Notes under the pieces: generated by a model
Told to the model about the DNA's origin: nothing
The model's input: the letters and a program-made list of their open reading frames with translations, nothing else
The model's database searches: none
Shown here: one piece after another, positions 8,082 through 16,546 of the stretch
Layout of the letters: the number at the start of each line of letters is the position of its first letter
Position numbering within the stretch: the stretch's first letter is position 1
Position numbers and translations under genes: made by a program
Assembly: GCA_002278935.1 (NCBI GenBank)
Contig: NCJL01000005.1
Span: 62,001 to 126,000, forward strand
Source of the DNA: Gallionellales bacterium 39-52-133
GTDB lineage: Bacteria; Pseudomonadota; Gammaproteobacteria; Burkholderiales; Gallionellaceae
Length of the DNA stretch: 64,000 bases
Direction of reading: 5' to 3'

Positions 8082-8995
8082 TTTGTCTCACTCTTTTGAC
8101 GACTCATTAAAAATAAATACAGGCCGGGTATGGATGCGGCCAACAGCACCAGACCATATAGCACGGACATCGACAGCACCAGCGTTTTGTCCGCGCCAAC
8201 CAGCAAAAACAGGCCGATCATGCCGCCTTCGCGCACGCCCCAGCCGGCCAGCGAGATGGGCGCAATGGTGAGCAGCATGACCGGCGGAACCAGCACCAGA
8301 TAGGTGAGCAGGTCATAATTCAGCCCGACGCCGCTGCCGATGAAATACACCGCCAGCATGGAAACGAAATGTATCAATACCGAAATGACACTGTGCAAGC
8401 CTATGGCTTTGGGATCGTGATAGACACGGCGCATGTCGGCGGATATTTCATGCAGGTGGCGGGTGAATTTGTATTCGGCGAAACGATTGATTTTGCCCAG
8501 CATCGCAAACACCACCACCGCAGCGATACCGCCCAGCGCAATGGTGTTGAGAATATGGAAAATGGCGGCAGGCAGCAAATCCGGGTTGGCGATATTGGCC
8601 AGCAGGTTGAGCAGCAGCAGGCCGATCAGGCCCAGCAAGCGATCGAGCAGTACACCGTAGAAGGCGGCCTTTTTGCCATTGCCGAGCTTGGAGCACTCCA
8701 GTACACGGTAGGCATCGCCGCCTATGCCGCCCGGCAGCGCCTGGTTAAAGAAGCTGCCTTTGAGATAACTCTTTAAGTAGAAGACGGGGCCAAGTCCAAA
8801 CTTCAGGCGGCGCATGATCAGATACCAGCGATAGGAGGCCAGCGCCGCGCTGAGTAATTGCATCACCAGTGCCAGCAGTAAATATTCCGGCTGCATATTG
8901 CGCACAACGCCCAGCACCGTTGCCAGGTCGATATTGCGTGCGATTACAAAAAGTATCGCAACCGTAATCAGGATTTTGAGAATGAGCTTGATCAT
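8078..8995 (-). CDS. Lysylphosphatidylglycerol-synthase TM/UPF0104 family membrane protein
   Basis: A 305-residue protein that is almost wholly hydrophobic, with about seven or eight predicted helices. It shows the family features SYRWYLIMRRLKFGLG and LKGSFFNQALPGGIGGDAYRV near residues 55-100, and GWGVREGG near residue 255. The same family includes the membrane domain of MprF and putative lipid-linked-sugar flippases. It is the first gene of the minus-strand run leading into GT9, sppA, GT39 and the arabinose-lipid genes. A second member of this family may begin at the left edge of the window. Confidence 0.82.
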   Translation of the reverse strand: MIKLILKILITVAILFVIARNIDLATVLGVVRNMQPEYLLLALVMQLLSAALASYRWYLIMRRLKFGLGPVFYLKSYLKGSFFNQALPGGIGGDAYRVLECSKLGNGKKAAFYGVLLDRLLGLIGLLLLNLLANIANPDLLPAAIFHILNTIALGGIAAVVVFAMLGKINRFAEYKFTRHLHEISADMRRVYHDPKAIGLHSVISVLIHFVSMLAVYFIGSGVGLNYDLLTYLVLVPPVMLLTIAPISLAGWGVREGGMIGLFLLVGADKTLVLSMSVLYGLVLLAASIPGLYLFLMSRQKSETK

Positions 8996-9324
8996 GCGGC
9001 GGCTGAATTCCGGCTTGGGGACTCAGCTGGCGCGGGCTGAGCGGATGAGGGTAGCGTAAAAATATGCACTTTTAAGAGATTTTCTTCCTGAAGATTTTCA
9101 ATTTTGAAGAGCGGGCTTCATGCTCTGCCTGCGACCGGATTAAATCAATAAATGAGACCGGCACGATACGGGAGTTTGGCGATATTGTCCAATAACACAG
9201 CCCGTAAATGCTGATGTGACGGGTAAATGGCGGGCTTTGCTGCATTCTGCCAATTGCACTACAAGCCCGATAAATCACCTGAAATTGCGCTATGATGAAA
9301 ATAATTCATACAGGCGGAGAAATC
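8996..9324. other. Divergent intergenic region before the ClpP-like gene
   Basis: This 329-base stretch lies between the divergent flippase-like and ClpP-like genes. I see no convincing gene or repeat in it. A -10-like TATGAT occurs at 9291-9296, which would start transcription about 25-30 bases before the chosen ATG at 9325. No good -35 element is visible. Confidence 0.4.
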
Positions 9325-9969
9325 ATGGCAAGCAAATCATCAATATTACAGACTGAGCAGGAGCTGGATGAGCCCAAGAGCGAGATTTTCCGCGGCCTGA
9401 TTCGTTATGAAAGACAATCTCCGGTTCGCCAGATTTCTTACTATATCAGCGGCAATATTCTGGAATCGCATTATTACACCGAGTTGTTTTACACCCTGCG
9501 CACGGCGGTGGAGACGGATATTATTTATCTGCATCTGAATACCTCGGGTGGGGATTTTGATACCGGCCTGCAAATTATCAATAATATGCAGGCTTCAAGC
9601 GCCAATGTTGTCACCGTGCTGGAAGCGCGTGCGTATTCGATGGGCGCGTTTATTTTTCTGGCCGGTGATGAATTTATCGTGCACGACAATTGCCAGTTGC
9701 TGTTTCACATTTACTCCGGCAGCTTTGCCGGCAGGGGAAATGAACAGCAGGCGGAGGTGCTTGCGGTGAGCAACTGGTTTGAAAAATTCATGACCCGCAC
9801 CTGCCAGCCTTTTTTGACCGCTGCGGAAATCAAGGATGTGCTGAAAGGGTCGGATGTGTGGATGGATTCGGATGAGATTCGCCGACGTCTGGAGCGGATT
9901 CGTCGCGCGCAGACAAAACTCATGAACAAAGCCGGGCAGAAAGCCATCGAAAAGAAGGACGAAGCGTAA
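9325..9969 (+). CDS. ClpP-like (crotonase-fold) serine protease
   Basis: The start is set at the ATG at 9325, which follows GGCGGAG at 9313-9319; an in-frame ATG at 9292 lies inside a -10-like element and is less likely. The 214-residue product has the ClpP fold signatures: LNTSGGDFDTG, the nucleophile in AYSMGAFIF, the His in LLFHIYSG and an Asp in GSDVWMDSDE, in ClpP order and spacing. It diverges strongly from housekeeping ClpP, whose gene normally lies with clpX, and no ATPase gene is adjacent. It may be a ClpP paralogue acting alone or with a non-cognate ATPase. A strong terminator follows, so it appears monocistronic. Confidence 0.8.
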   Translation: MASKSSILQTEQELDEPKSEIFRGLIRYERQSPVRQISYYISGNILESHYYTELFYTLRTAVETDIIYLHLNTSGGDFDTGLQIINNMQASSANVVTVLEARAYSMGAFIFLAGDEFIVHDNCQLLFHIYSGSFAGRGNEQQAEVLAVSNWFEKFMTRTCQPFLTAAEIKDVLKGSDVWMDSDEIRRRLERIRRAQTKLMNKAGQKAIEKKDEA

Positions 9970-10007
9970 CGCCGGAAATATTCAGGCCTCTCATTGAAAT
10001 AATTTTA

Positions 10008-10057
10008 AACAGCCCGATATAACTGCCAGAAGTAGTTATATCGGGCTGTTTTTCTTT
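10008..10057 (+). terminator. Strong rho-independent terminator after the ClpP-like gene
   Basis: A perfect 17-base-pair stem is formed by 10008-10024 and 10034-10050 (AACAGCCCGATATAACT and its complement) with a nine-base loop, followed by TTTCTTT. It lies 39 bases after the stop and separates this gene from the phosphoribosyltransferase operon. Confidence 0.93.
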
Positions 10058-10070
10058 CGGGAGAATATAC

Positions 10071-10634
10071 GTGGATTCCAGGCCTTCAGGCAGGCGCACT
10101 TGTCTTTACACTGCAACGCAGCTGGAGGCTGTACTCGACAACATGGCGCAGCAGCTTGCCGGGTTGCTGGCAGGAAAACAGCGCATTATGGTGGTTGGCA
10201 TCTTGCGCAGAGGCGCGCCACTCGCGGAAATGCTGCATGCAAGACTGTCCAGGCACACCAATCTTGCCAATCTCCCCTTGTTGAATCTGCAAATCAAGCG
10301 CTATGCGGATGATTTGAAACTGCTCCATCCCGAAACAAAGCTGACCGAGAATCCTGAACATATTGCGCTGGATTTAAGCGGGGTAACCGTGGTTGTGGTT
10401 GACGATGTGATGTACCGCGGCCACTCCATGTTGCGTGCCGTGGAGTATCTCGCCAGAAAGCAGGCCGATGAGATTCGCACGGTTGTGCTGGTGGATCGCG
10501 GTGTCTCGAGGATGCCCGTGCGCAGCGATATTGCCGGGGTGCGGCTGGATGTGGCGCCGACCGACATTATTGAATGCAATGTGCCTCCCTATGAAGCAGA
10601 GTTCAAGATAGAGCTTCTGCAACCGTTTTCCTGA
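10071..10634 (+). CDS. Phosphoribosyltransferase, PyrR-like
   Basis: A 187-residue PRTase-fold protein. The start codon is GTG at 10071 behind GGGAG (seven bases upstream). The PRPP-binding loop is VVVVDDVMYRGHSMLRA (about residues 105-121), and the order of elements (ILRRGAPLAEML near the N-terminus, LVDRG after the PRPP loop) matches the PyrR regulator/uracil PRTase group. It is not next to pyrimidine genes but begins a run with a second PRTase and the AmmeMemoRadiSam genes. It could be a PyrR homologue or a PRTase acting on an unknown base. Confidence 0.82.
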   Translation: MDSRPSGRRTCLYTATQLEAVLDNMAQQLAGLLAGKQRIMVVGILRRGAPLAEMLHARLSRHTNLANLPLLNLQIKRYADDLKLLHPETKLTENPEHIALDLSGVTVVVVDDVMYRGHSMLRAVEYLARKQADEIRTVVLVDRGVSRMPVRSDIAGVRLDVAPTDIIECNVPPYEAEFKIELLQPFS

Positions 10635-10654
10635 AACCCTTCGTGGAGTAAATT

Positions 10655-11281
10655 ATGTTCAATGACCGCGTTGATGCAGCCAGGCAGCTTGCAGAAGAAC
10701 TCAAGCAATATCGCGGACAGAATCCGCTGGTTCTGGCGATTCCGCGTGGCGCCGTGCCGATGGCAAAGGTGATAGCGGACGAACTGGGCGGCAGCTTCGA
10801 TGTTGTGCTGGTACGCAAGCTGCGCGCGCCTTACCAGCCGGAGCTGGCCATCGGTTCGATCGATGAAAGCGGCTGGGCCTATATTGCCGACCATGCCGCC
10901 TCTACCGGCGCAAGCAAAGACTATATCGAAACAGAAAAAAAGACGCAGATGGAAACCATCCGCAAACGCCGCAGTCAATATACGCCCATACGCCCGCCGA
11001 TAGACCCGGCCGGGCGCATCGTCATTGTGATAGACGATGGCCTGGCCACGGGTGCAACCATGATTTCCGCACTGCACGGTTTGCGTGCCAGAAAACCGGC
11101 AAAACTGATCTGCGCTGTGCCGGTAGCGCCGCCTGATACATTGAAGCGAGTAGCCGCCATGGCAGACGAGGTGATCTGCCTCGAGGCCCCCGAATATTTT
11201 CAGGCAGTGGGGCAGTTTTACAGGAACTTTTCGCAGGTGGAGGATGACGAGGTCATCGACATTTTGCGTCACAGCATTTAA
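10655..11281 (+). CDS. Phosphoribosyltransferase-domain protein
   Basis: A 208-residue PRTase-fold protein with the PRPP loop IVIVIDDGLATGATM (about residues 122-136) and an N-terminal LAIPRGAVPMAKVIA segment. This is the type often encoded next to, or fused with, a dienelactone-hydrolase-like alpha/beta hydrolase, and such a gene indeed follows at 13906. GGAG precedes the ATG by a suitable distance. The substrate is unknown. Confidence 0.85.
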   Translation: MFNDRVDAARQLAEELKQYRGQNPLVLAIPRGAVPMAKVIADELGGSFDVVLVRKLRAPYQPELAIGSIDESGWAYIADHAASTGASKDYIETEKKTQMETIRKRRSQYTPIRPPIDPAGRIVIVIDDGLATGATMISALHGLRARKPAKLICAVPVAPPDTLKRVAAMADEVICLEAPEYFQAVGQFYRNFSQVEDDEVIDILRHSI

Positions 11282-11402
11282 CTCAGAATTCTTTGCCGTA
11301 CTCGCGCAACAAAATTCCCGATTCAGTGTCATATGTATACTTGATATTTTCGTATCAAGCCTTATTTCACAGATATCCCGTTCATCTTGAAGGATGACCC
11401 AA

Positions 11403-12212
11403 ATGCTTAATATCAGACCCTCTGCCGTCGCCGGCACTTTTTATCCCATTGCCAGGCAGGCACTGGAAAAGGATGTAAATTTGCTGTTGCAGGAAGCCAG
11501 CGCAGCAAGCGGTCAAGACGTACCCAAGGCTATTATCGTGCCCCATGCCGGCTACATATATTCGGGCCAGACCGCTGCGGCGGCCTACGCAAGTCTGGCG
11601 GCTGTACGCAGCAAAATCCGTCGCGTCGTTTTGCTGGGGCCGGTGCATCGGGTGGCGGTGCGCGGCCTGGCGCTGCCCGGGGCTGATGCCTTTGCAACAC
11701 CATTGGGTAATGTGGAGCTCGATCAGGAGGCACTGGCAGCAATCAAAAATATGCCGCAAGTGACCGTGAGTGCCGCTGCCCACGCGCTGGAACATTCACT
11801 CGAAGTGCAACTGCCATTCCTGCAAACGGTACTGGAGAACTTCAAGCTGGTGCCGCTGGCAGTGGGCGATGCCACCGCGGATGAAGTAGCGGCAGTGCTG
11901 GACCGGTTGTGGGGCGGCGAGGAGACGCTGATTGTGATCAGCTCGGATTTGTCGCACTTTCTGCCTTATTACGTTGCGCAATCGGTTGATCAGGAAACGG
12001 TGCAAAGTATCCTCGACCTGCGCGGCCCGATCAGCCATGACCAGGCCTGTGGCGGCACACCGATCAATGGCTTTATGGTGGCAGCGCATCGACATCATTT
12101 GCGCCCGCAGTTGCTGGATTACCGCAATTCAGGCGATACCGCCGGCGAGAAAAATCGCGTAGTGGGCTACGCTTCATTTGCTTTTATGGAGGATCAATAT
12201 CTTGGGCACTAA
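11403..12212 (+). CDS. amrB: AmmeMemoRadiSam system protein B (MEMO1 family)
   Basis: A 269-residue Memo-like protein. The chosen ATG at 11403 has AAGGA at 11390-11394 at good spacing and gives the family's usual beginning MLNIRPSAVAGTFYP; an ATG at 11394 would have its ribosome site on top of it. Family residues include PHAGYIYSGQTAA, LLGPVHRV and EHSLEVQLPFL, and the His/Asp/Cys set that builds the extradiol-dioxygenase-like metal site (for example ISSDLSHF and CGGTPING). Its biochemical role is unresolved; it is consistently found with the AMMECR1 and radical-SAM genes that follow it here. Confidence 0.92.
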   Translation: MLNIRPSAVAGTFYPIARQALEKDVNLLLQEASAASGQDVPKAIIVPHAGYIYSGQTAAAAYASLAAVRSKIRRVVLLGPVHRVAVRGLALPGADAFATPLGNVELDQEALAAIKNMPQVTVSAAAHALEHSLEVQLPFLQTVLENFKLVPLAVGDATADEVAAVLDRLWGGEETLIVISSDLSHFLPYYVAQSVDQETVQSILDLRGPISHDQACGGTPINGFMVAAHRHHLRPQLLDYRNSGDTAGEKNRVVGYASFAFMEDQYLGH

Positions 12213-12807
12213 GCCTTTAAACACAGAGCACGGCAGCGTATTGCTGCCGATAGCTCGCGCTTCAATTTCTTCTGCGCTGGGCCGTGTGCAACAGGCCGAT
12301 GAACAGGCTCTCTGGCTGCAGCAGCAAGGGGCCTGCTTTGTTACGCTAACGCAGGAGGGCGAGTTGCGCGGCTGCATTGGCACGCTGGAGGCGCACCGCA
12401 CTTTGCTGCAGGATATAAAAGCCAACGCCCTTGCCGCTGCGTTTCGCGACCCTCGTTTTGCGCCATTGTCAGCAGCAGAACTGGACAGAAGCGAAGTTGA
12501 AATTTCCCTGCTTTCCGCCATGGAACCCATGCAGTTTTCCGGTGAACGTGACGCGTTGACGCAGTTGCAGCCCGGTGTGCATGGGGTGGTATTTGAATTT
12601 GGCCGCCACCGCAGCACATTTTTGCCGCAGGTTTGGGAGCAGCTTCCCAATGTCGTTGAATTTATGGCGCACCTTAAATACAAGGCGGGTCTGCCAGCCG
12701 ATTTCTGGGCAGAAGAGGTCAGGCTGTCCAGTTATACGGTGACCAAATGGAAGGAAAGTGACGTGCTGTTGAAAGCCGCATCTTCTGTCGAGAAGCTGGA
12801 AGTGTGA
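12202..12807 (+). CDS. amrA: AmmeMemoRadiSam system protein A (AMMECR1 family)
   Basis: The start is most likely the TTG at 12202, nine bases after GGAGG at 12188-12192 and inside the 3' end of the Memo gene; no ATG or GTG fits as well. The 201-residue protein has the AMMECR1 signature LRGCIGTLEAHR, RFAPLSAAEL and LPQVWEQLP. The family is related by context to radical-SAM chemistry but its activity is not established. The overlap with the genes on both sides indicates a translationally coupled unit. Confidence 0.9.
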   Translation: MGTKPLNTEHGSVLLPIARASISSALGRVQQADEQALWLQQQGACFVTLTQEGELRGCIGTLEAHRTLLQDIKANALAAAFRDPRFAPLSAAELDRSEVEISLLSAMEPMQFSGERDALTQLQPGVHGVVFEFGRHRSTFLPQVWEQLPNVVEFMAHLKYKAGLPADFWAEEVRLSSYTVTKWKESDVLLKAASSVEKLEV

Positions 12808-13895
12808 TGGAAAACGCACATTATCCGGCGCGTTACTGGCACTTTATCGACGATGGTCGCATCCAGTGCGATCTTTGTCCGCGCGATTGCAAGCTGCAGG
12901 ATGGTCAGCGCGGTGCCTGTTTTGTGCGCATGCGCGAAGGCGCGCAAATGGTGCTGACCACTTATGGCCGTTCGTCCGGATTCTGTGTCGATCCGATCGA
13001 AAAGAAACCGCTCAATCACTTCTATCCGGGCAGCAGCGTGCTTTCTTTTGGTACCGCCGGCTGTAATCTGGCCTGCAAATTCTGCCAGAACTGGGATATC
13101 AGCAAATCAAAGGACATGGATAGCCTGATGGATCAGGCTACACCGGAAGCTATTGCGCAGGAAGCCGAAAAATACGGCTGCAAGAGTGTGGCTTTTACCT
13201 ATAACGACCCGGTTATTTTTGCCGAATATGCGATGGATGTTGCCGATGCCTGCCATGCACGCGGCATTAAAACGGTCGCCGTCACGGCCGGTTATATGCA
13301 TGATCAGGCTAGACGCGACTTTTACGCAAAAATGGATGCCGCCAATGTCGATCTGAAGGCCTTCACCGAGGATTTTTATTTCAAGCTGACCGGCTCGCAT
13401 TTGCAGCCCGTGCTCGACACGCTTGTCTATCTTAAACATGAAACCGATGTGTGGTTCGAGATCACCACGCTGCTCATACCCGGCAAAAATGATTCGGACG
13501 AAGAAATTACAGCGATGTGCCAGTGGATCAAAAAGGAGCTGGGCAGCGACGTGCCCTTGCATTTTTCGGCCTTTCATCCCGACTACAAAATGCCGGATAT
13601 ACCTGCCACACCGCCCGCCACGCTGGAACGCGCACGCAACATTGCGATGCTGCAGGGCTTGAATTATGTGTACACCGGCAACGTGCATCATGCAGAAGGT
13701 GACACCACATTTTGCCCGGGTTGCCATGCCGCGCTGATCGTGCGCGACTGGTACCAAATCAACCAGTATCGCCTGACGGAAGATGGAAAATGTCCTGACT
13801 GCGGCTTTGCCGTTGAGGGACATTTTGCGGCACAGGCGGGTACTTTTGGCAGACGCCGCATACCGGTTGCAATGAACCGGTCAATCGCGAGATAA
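12807..13895 (+). CDS. amrS: AmmeMemoRadiSam system radical SAM enzyme
   Basis: A 362-residue radical SAM protein related to pyruvate-formate-lyase-activating enzymes. The SAM/4Fe-4S motif is CNLACKFC (CX3CX2C, about residues 89-96), after an N-terminal CDLCPRDC motif (about 21-28) characteristic of this family; two further Cys pairs (CPGC, CPDC) lie near the C-terminus and may bind metal. The ATG at 12807 overlaps the AMMECR1 stop as TGATG; a GTG one codon earlier is also possible. It forms the third member of the conserved trio. Confidence 0.93.
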   Translation: MENAHYPARYWHFIDDGRIQCDLCPRDCKLQDGQRGACFVRMREGAQMVLTTYGRSSGFCVDPIEKKPLNHFYPGSSVLSFGTAGCNLACKFCQNWDISKSKDMDSLMDQATPEAIAQEAEKYGCKSVAFTYNDPVIFAEYAMDVADACHARGIKTVAVTAGYMHDQARRDFYAKMDAANVDLKAFTEDFYFKLTGSHLQPVLDTLVYLKHETDVWFEITTLLIPGKNDSDEEITAMCQWIKKELGSDVPLHFSAFHPDYKMPDIPATPPATLERARNIAMLQGLNYVYTGNVHHAEGDTTFCPGCHAALIVRDWYQINQYRLTEDGKCPDCGFAVEGHFAAQAGTFGRRRIPVAMNRSIAR

Positions 13896-13905
13896 GGAGT
13901 CTTGT

Positions 13906-14607
13906 ATGGCTAACAGAATCTCAACGCTAGAAAGCATTCCAGCCGGCCAGGTACATGTGGAGGGCATGCTGGAGCTGCCTGAAAATGCACACAGTATTGT
14001 ATTGTTTGCGCACGGCAGTGGCAGTAGTCGCCACAGCAAGCGCAACACTTATGTCGCGCGTGTGCTGCAGCAAAACGGCATCGGCACCTTGCTGATGGAT
14101 TTGCTTACACCCGAAGAAGACGCGTATTACCCCACACGTTTTGACATTCCATTGCTGACACACCGCCTGCTTGCTGCAACCAGCTGGATTAAAAATGATC
14201 CACGCACGGAAAATCTGCCCATAGGTTATTTTGGCGCCAGCACCGGTGCCGCTGCTGCCTTGCAGGCGGCGGCATCTTATGGCGATGAAATCGGCGCGGT
14301 TGTTTCACGCGGCGGACGCCCCGATATTGCAGGCATCAGCGCATTGGAAAAAGTAAAGTCTCCCACACTGCTGATCGTGGGTGGCTGGGATGAGGAGGTT
14401 ATTGCATTAAACCAGCAGGCTTTCGACCAGTTGCACTGCATCAAGGTGTTGACCATCATCCCGGGTGCCACACACCTGTTTGCCGAGCCCGGCACGCTGG
14501 AAGAGGTAGCACATCAAGCTGCTGCGTGGTTTGGTCAATACTTAAAGCCGCAACAACCACTAGGCAGAAGATTCAACCAAGTCGCCAACAGCCAAATCCT
14601 CAAATAA
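13906..14607 (+). CDS. Alpha/beta hydrolase, dienelactone-hydrolase-like
   Basis: A 233-residue hydrolase with the oxyanion-region motif LFAHGSGSSRHSKRN (about 34-48), nucleophile elbow GASTGAA, a catalytic Asp in GGWDEEV and His in PGATHLF. It starts 10 bases after the radical-SAM stop with AAGGAG upstream. Hydrolases of this type are commonly fused to or beside the PRTase-domain protein seen at 10655, so the PRTases, AmmeMemoRadiSam genes and this hydrolase look like one functional unit ended by a terminator at 14611-14634. Confidence 0.85.
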   Translation: MANRISTLESIPAGQVHVEGMLELPENAHSIVLFAHGSGSSRHSKRNTYVARVLQQNGIGTLLMDLLTPEEDAYYPTRFDIPLLTHRLLAATSWIKNDPRTENLPIGYFGASTGAAAALQAAASYGDEIGAVVSRGGRPDIAGISALEKVKSPTLLIVGGWDEEVIALNQQAFDQLHCIKVLTIIPGATHLFAEPGTLEEVAHQAAAWFGQYLKPQQPLGRRFNQVANSQILK

Positions 14608-14610
14608 AAA

Positions 14611-14634
14611 AACCGCCCACTAGGGGCGGTTTTG
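14611..14634 (+). terminator. Rho-independent terminator after the alpha/beta hydrolase
   Basis: An eight-base-pair stem AACCGCCC/GGGCGGTT (14611-14618 with 14624-14631) is preceded by an A-run and followed by a short T-run. It can serve both the hydrolase operon and, in reverse, the tRNA-Ser gene. Confidence 0.8.
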
Positions 14635-14638
14635 CATT

Positions 14639-14729
14639 TGGCGGAGAAGGGGGGATTCGAACCCCCGTTGGGATATTATCCCAAACACGCTTTCCAGGCG
14701 TGCGACTTAAACCACTCATCCACCTCTCC
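14639..14729 (-). tRNA. tRNA-Ser (GGA anticodon)
   Basis: The reverse strand folds as a 91-base class II tRNA with a seven-pair acceptor stem (GGAGAGG with CTTCTCC), an anticodon arm CACGC-CTGGAAA-GCGTG giving anticodon GGA, a long variable arm (TTGGGATAATATCCCAA), the T-loop GGTTCGAATCC, and an encoded CCA end at 14639-14641. Confidence 0.95.
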
Positions 14730-14853
14730 GTATTGATACATCTGCTTCTTCCAGGTAGTACACGCTTTGGTTCCGGCCATCGCTACGCGATTTAACCTGG
14801 CTGCACCGCAATGAGCCGTATGCTGTGGCTTTGCCACCACATCCGGCACATTG

Positions 14854-14891
14854 TCCAGGCGTGCGACTTAAACCACTCATCCACCTCTCCG
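14854..14891 (-). repeat. Partial duplicate of tRNA-Ser (5' half)
   Basis: The 38 bases 14854-14891 are identical to 14693-14730, the 5' half of the tRNA-Ser gene from the acceptor stem to just inside the anticodon loop. The T-arm and 3' acceptor strand are missing, so it is not a working tRNA. The 123 bases between the two copies hold no recognisable gene. Confidence 0.88.
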
Positions 14892-14956
14892 AAGGGCGCG
14901 CAGGATAAACCAGAACGCTTCCCACTGCAACTTAATCCCAACACTTAACACAGGAT

Positions 14957-15727
14957 TTAGAACTGGTCGCGCCATTTGCGCAACGCGGTAAATGCTGCCA
15001 GTTCGTCGCCTGCAGGCAATTTGACACCAAAGTGTTGTTCGATATGCTGAATGATTTCGGGTTCTTTGCAACGCAAAAATGGATTGGTGTCCTTTTCCAG
15101 CCTGAGGATGGAAGGTACGGTTGGTATGTTTTGTGAGCGTAAGGCTTCGGCATCTATTACCCGCTGCTTTAGCGCTGTGTTGCCCGGCTCGCATATCTGT
15201 GCAAAGGGAGTGTTGTATTCGGTATATTCGTGCGTGCAGTACACCAGTGTGTCGTCGGGCATACTGGCCAGACGTTGCAATGAATGGTGAAGCTGCGCTG
15301 GTGTGCCTTCGAATATCTTGCCGCAACCGCAGGTAAAGAGGGTGTCGCCGCAAAACATGCCGCCTTCCCACAGGTAGGCGATATGGCCGAGGGTGTGGCC
15401 GGGTATGTCGATCACGCTGGCGCGAAAATTTAACTGCTCAAATTCAACTACATCTCCTTCACCCAGCGGATAAGTGAGTCGGGGAATTTTTTCTCGTCGT
15501 GGGCCATACACCGGGGTGTTATATAATTCGACCAGATCATTGATGCCGCCGATATGGTCACGGTGATGGTGGGTAACCAGTATTGCAACGAGTTTGAGGT
15601 TGTGTTCATCCAGGTATTTGATTACCGGGACGGCATCGCCCGGATCGACGACGATGGCGTATTCATCGTTGTGTACAGTCCACATGTAGTTGTCTTCAAA
15701 GGCCGGAATTGGAATAATCTTCAGCAT
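14957..15727 (-). CDS. gloB: Hydroxyacylglutathione hydrolase (glyoxalase II)
   Basis: A 256-residue metallo-beta-lactamase-fold enzyme that hydrolyses S-lactoylglutathione to lactate and glutathione. The metal motif THHHRDHIGG lies at about 52-61, with further ligands in PGHTLGH, CGDTLF and THEYTE. The C-terminal glutathione-binding region KDTNPFLRCKEPEI is present. The length is normal. It is divergent from the methyltransferase gene, a common betaproteobacterial arrangement with rnhA and dnaQ downstream. Confidence 0.96.
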   Translation of the reverse strand: MLKIIPIPAFEDNYMWTVHNDEYAIVVDPGDAVPVIKYLDEHNLKLVAILVTHHHRDHIGGINDLVELYNTPVYGPRREKIPRLTYPLGEGDVVEFEQLNFRASVIDIPGHTLGHIAYLWEGGMFCGDTLFTCGCGKIFEGTPAQLHHSLQRLASMPDDTLVYCTHEYTEYNTPFAQICEPGNTALKQRVIDAEALRSQNIPTVPSILRLEKDTNPFLRCKEPEIIQHIEQHFGVKLPAGDELAAFTALRKWRDQF

Positions 15728-15778
15728 GGCGTGGTCAGGTTCAATTTAATTGGGTCAATTTGAGTGATACTCCACAGT

Positions 15779-16546
15779 ATGTCAACTGCCAGTTCATTAA
15801 GTGTATGGTTTGCAACGCCTCAGGGACAATATGTCTTGACGCGTGAACAGGAAATATTTGACAGCTCGGTCGCTGATATTTTTGGTTTCAATGCAGTCCA
15901 GTTGGGCCTGCCGCAGCAAAATCTGTTGCGCGGCAGCCGCATTCCTTTGCATATCAGGGCGGGCAAGGAGGCAGGTGTGCATTTATGGCTGGAAGCGGAA
16001 GAGTTGCCGTTTGAAACGGGCAGTATTGACCTGGTGTTGTTGCCGCATATTCTGGAGTTCAGCATGCACCCTCACCAGATATTGCGCGAAGTTGAGCGCG
16101 TGCTGCGGCCTGAAGGCAGTGTTGTTATCAGCGGCTTTAATCCACTCAGCTTATGGGGCATGCGGCGGGCGATAGGTCAAAAAAAGGAGTATCCCTGGTG
16201 TGGCAAGTTTATCTCCTTGCTGCGCTTGAAGGATTGGCTGGCTTTGCTTGGTTTTGAAACGGAAGCAGGGCGCTTTTGCTGTTATGCGCCGCCATTTGCC
16301 GGCTCGGCATTAGTGTCGCGTTCCAGAGTTATAGATACAGCTGATGGCCAATGGTGGTCGGTAGTGGGTGGTGTCTATTTGTTACAGGCTAAAAAAAGAG
16401 TACCGGGAATGCGTTTGATCAAACCCAACTGGAATGGCAGGCTGGTCAGGAAATTGATCCCTGCATCCGCAAAATTAAACAAGGAAGGGAACTCCCCTTC
16501 ATCAACCGCAACGCAGTGCAACGGACACAATCAAATAAATGAGTAA
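15779..16546 (+). CDS. SAM-dependent methyltransferase (class I)
   Basis: A 255-residue methyltransferase with a type-11-like core: [14 protein letters not shown] (about 88-101), [20 protein letters not shown], and a C-terminal basic tail. The ATG at 15779 is preferred; a GTG at 15764 is possible but adds five unconserved residues. It lies between gloB and rnhA and overlaps the rnhA start by eight bases. The substrate is unknown. Confidence 0.82.
   Translation: MSTASSLSVWFATPQGQYVLTREQEIFDSSVADIFGFNAVQLGLPQQNLLRGSRIPLHIRAGKEAGVHLWLEAEELPFETGSIDLVLLPHILEFSMHPHQILREVERVLRPEGSVVISGFNPLSLWGMRRAIGQKKEYPWCGKFISLLRLKDWLALLGFETEAGRFCCYAPPFAGSALVSRSRVIDTADGQWWSVVGGVYLLQAKKRVPGMRLIKPNWNGRLVRKLIPASAKLNKEGNSPSSTATQCNGHNQINE

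Noticed and set aside
9072-9278. 68-codon open frame in the gap before the ClpP-like gene
   Set aside because: No ribosome-binding site, no recognisable family and low-complexity composition.
14526-14795. Open frame across the tRNA-Ser gene on the plus strand (contains GGEGGIRTPVGI)
   Set aside because: It is translated antisense tRNA, a common false gene; the tRNA folds well on the other strand.
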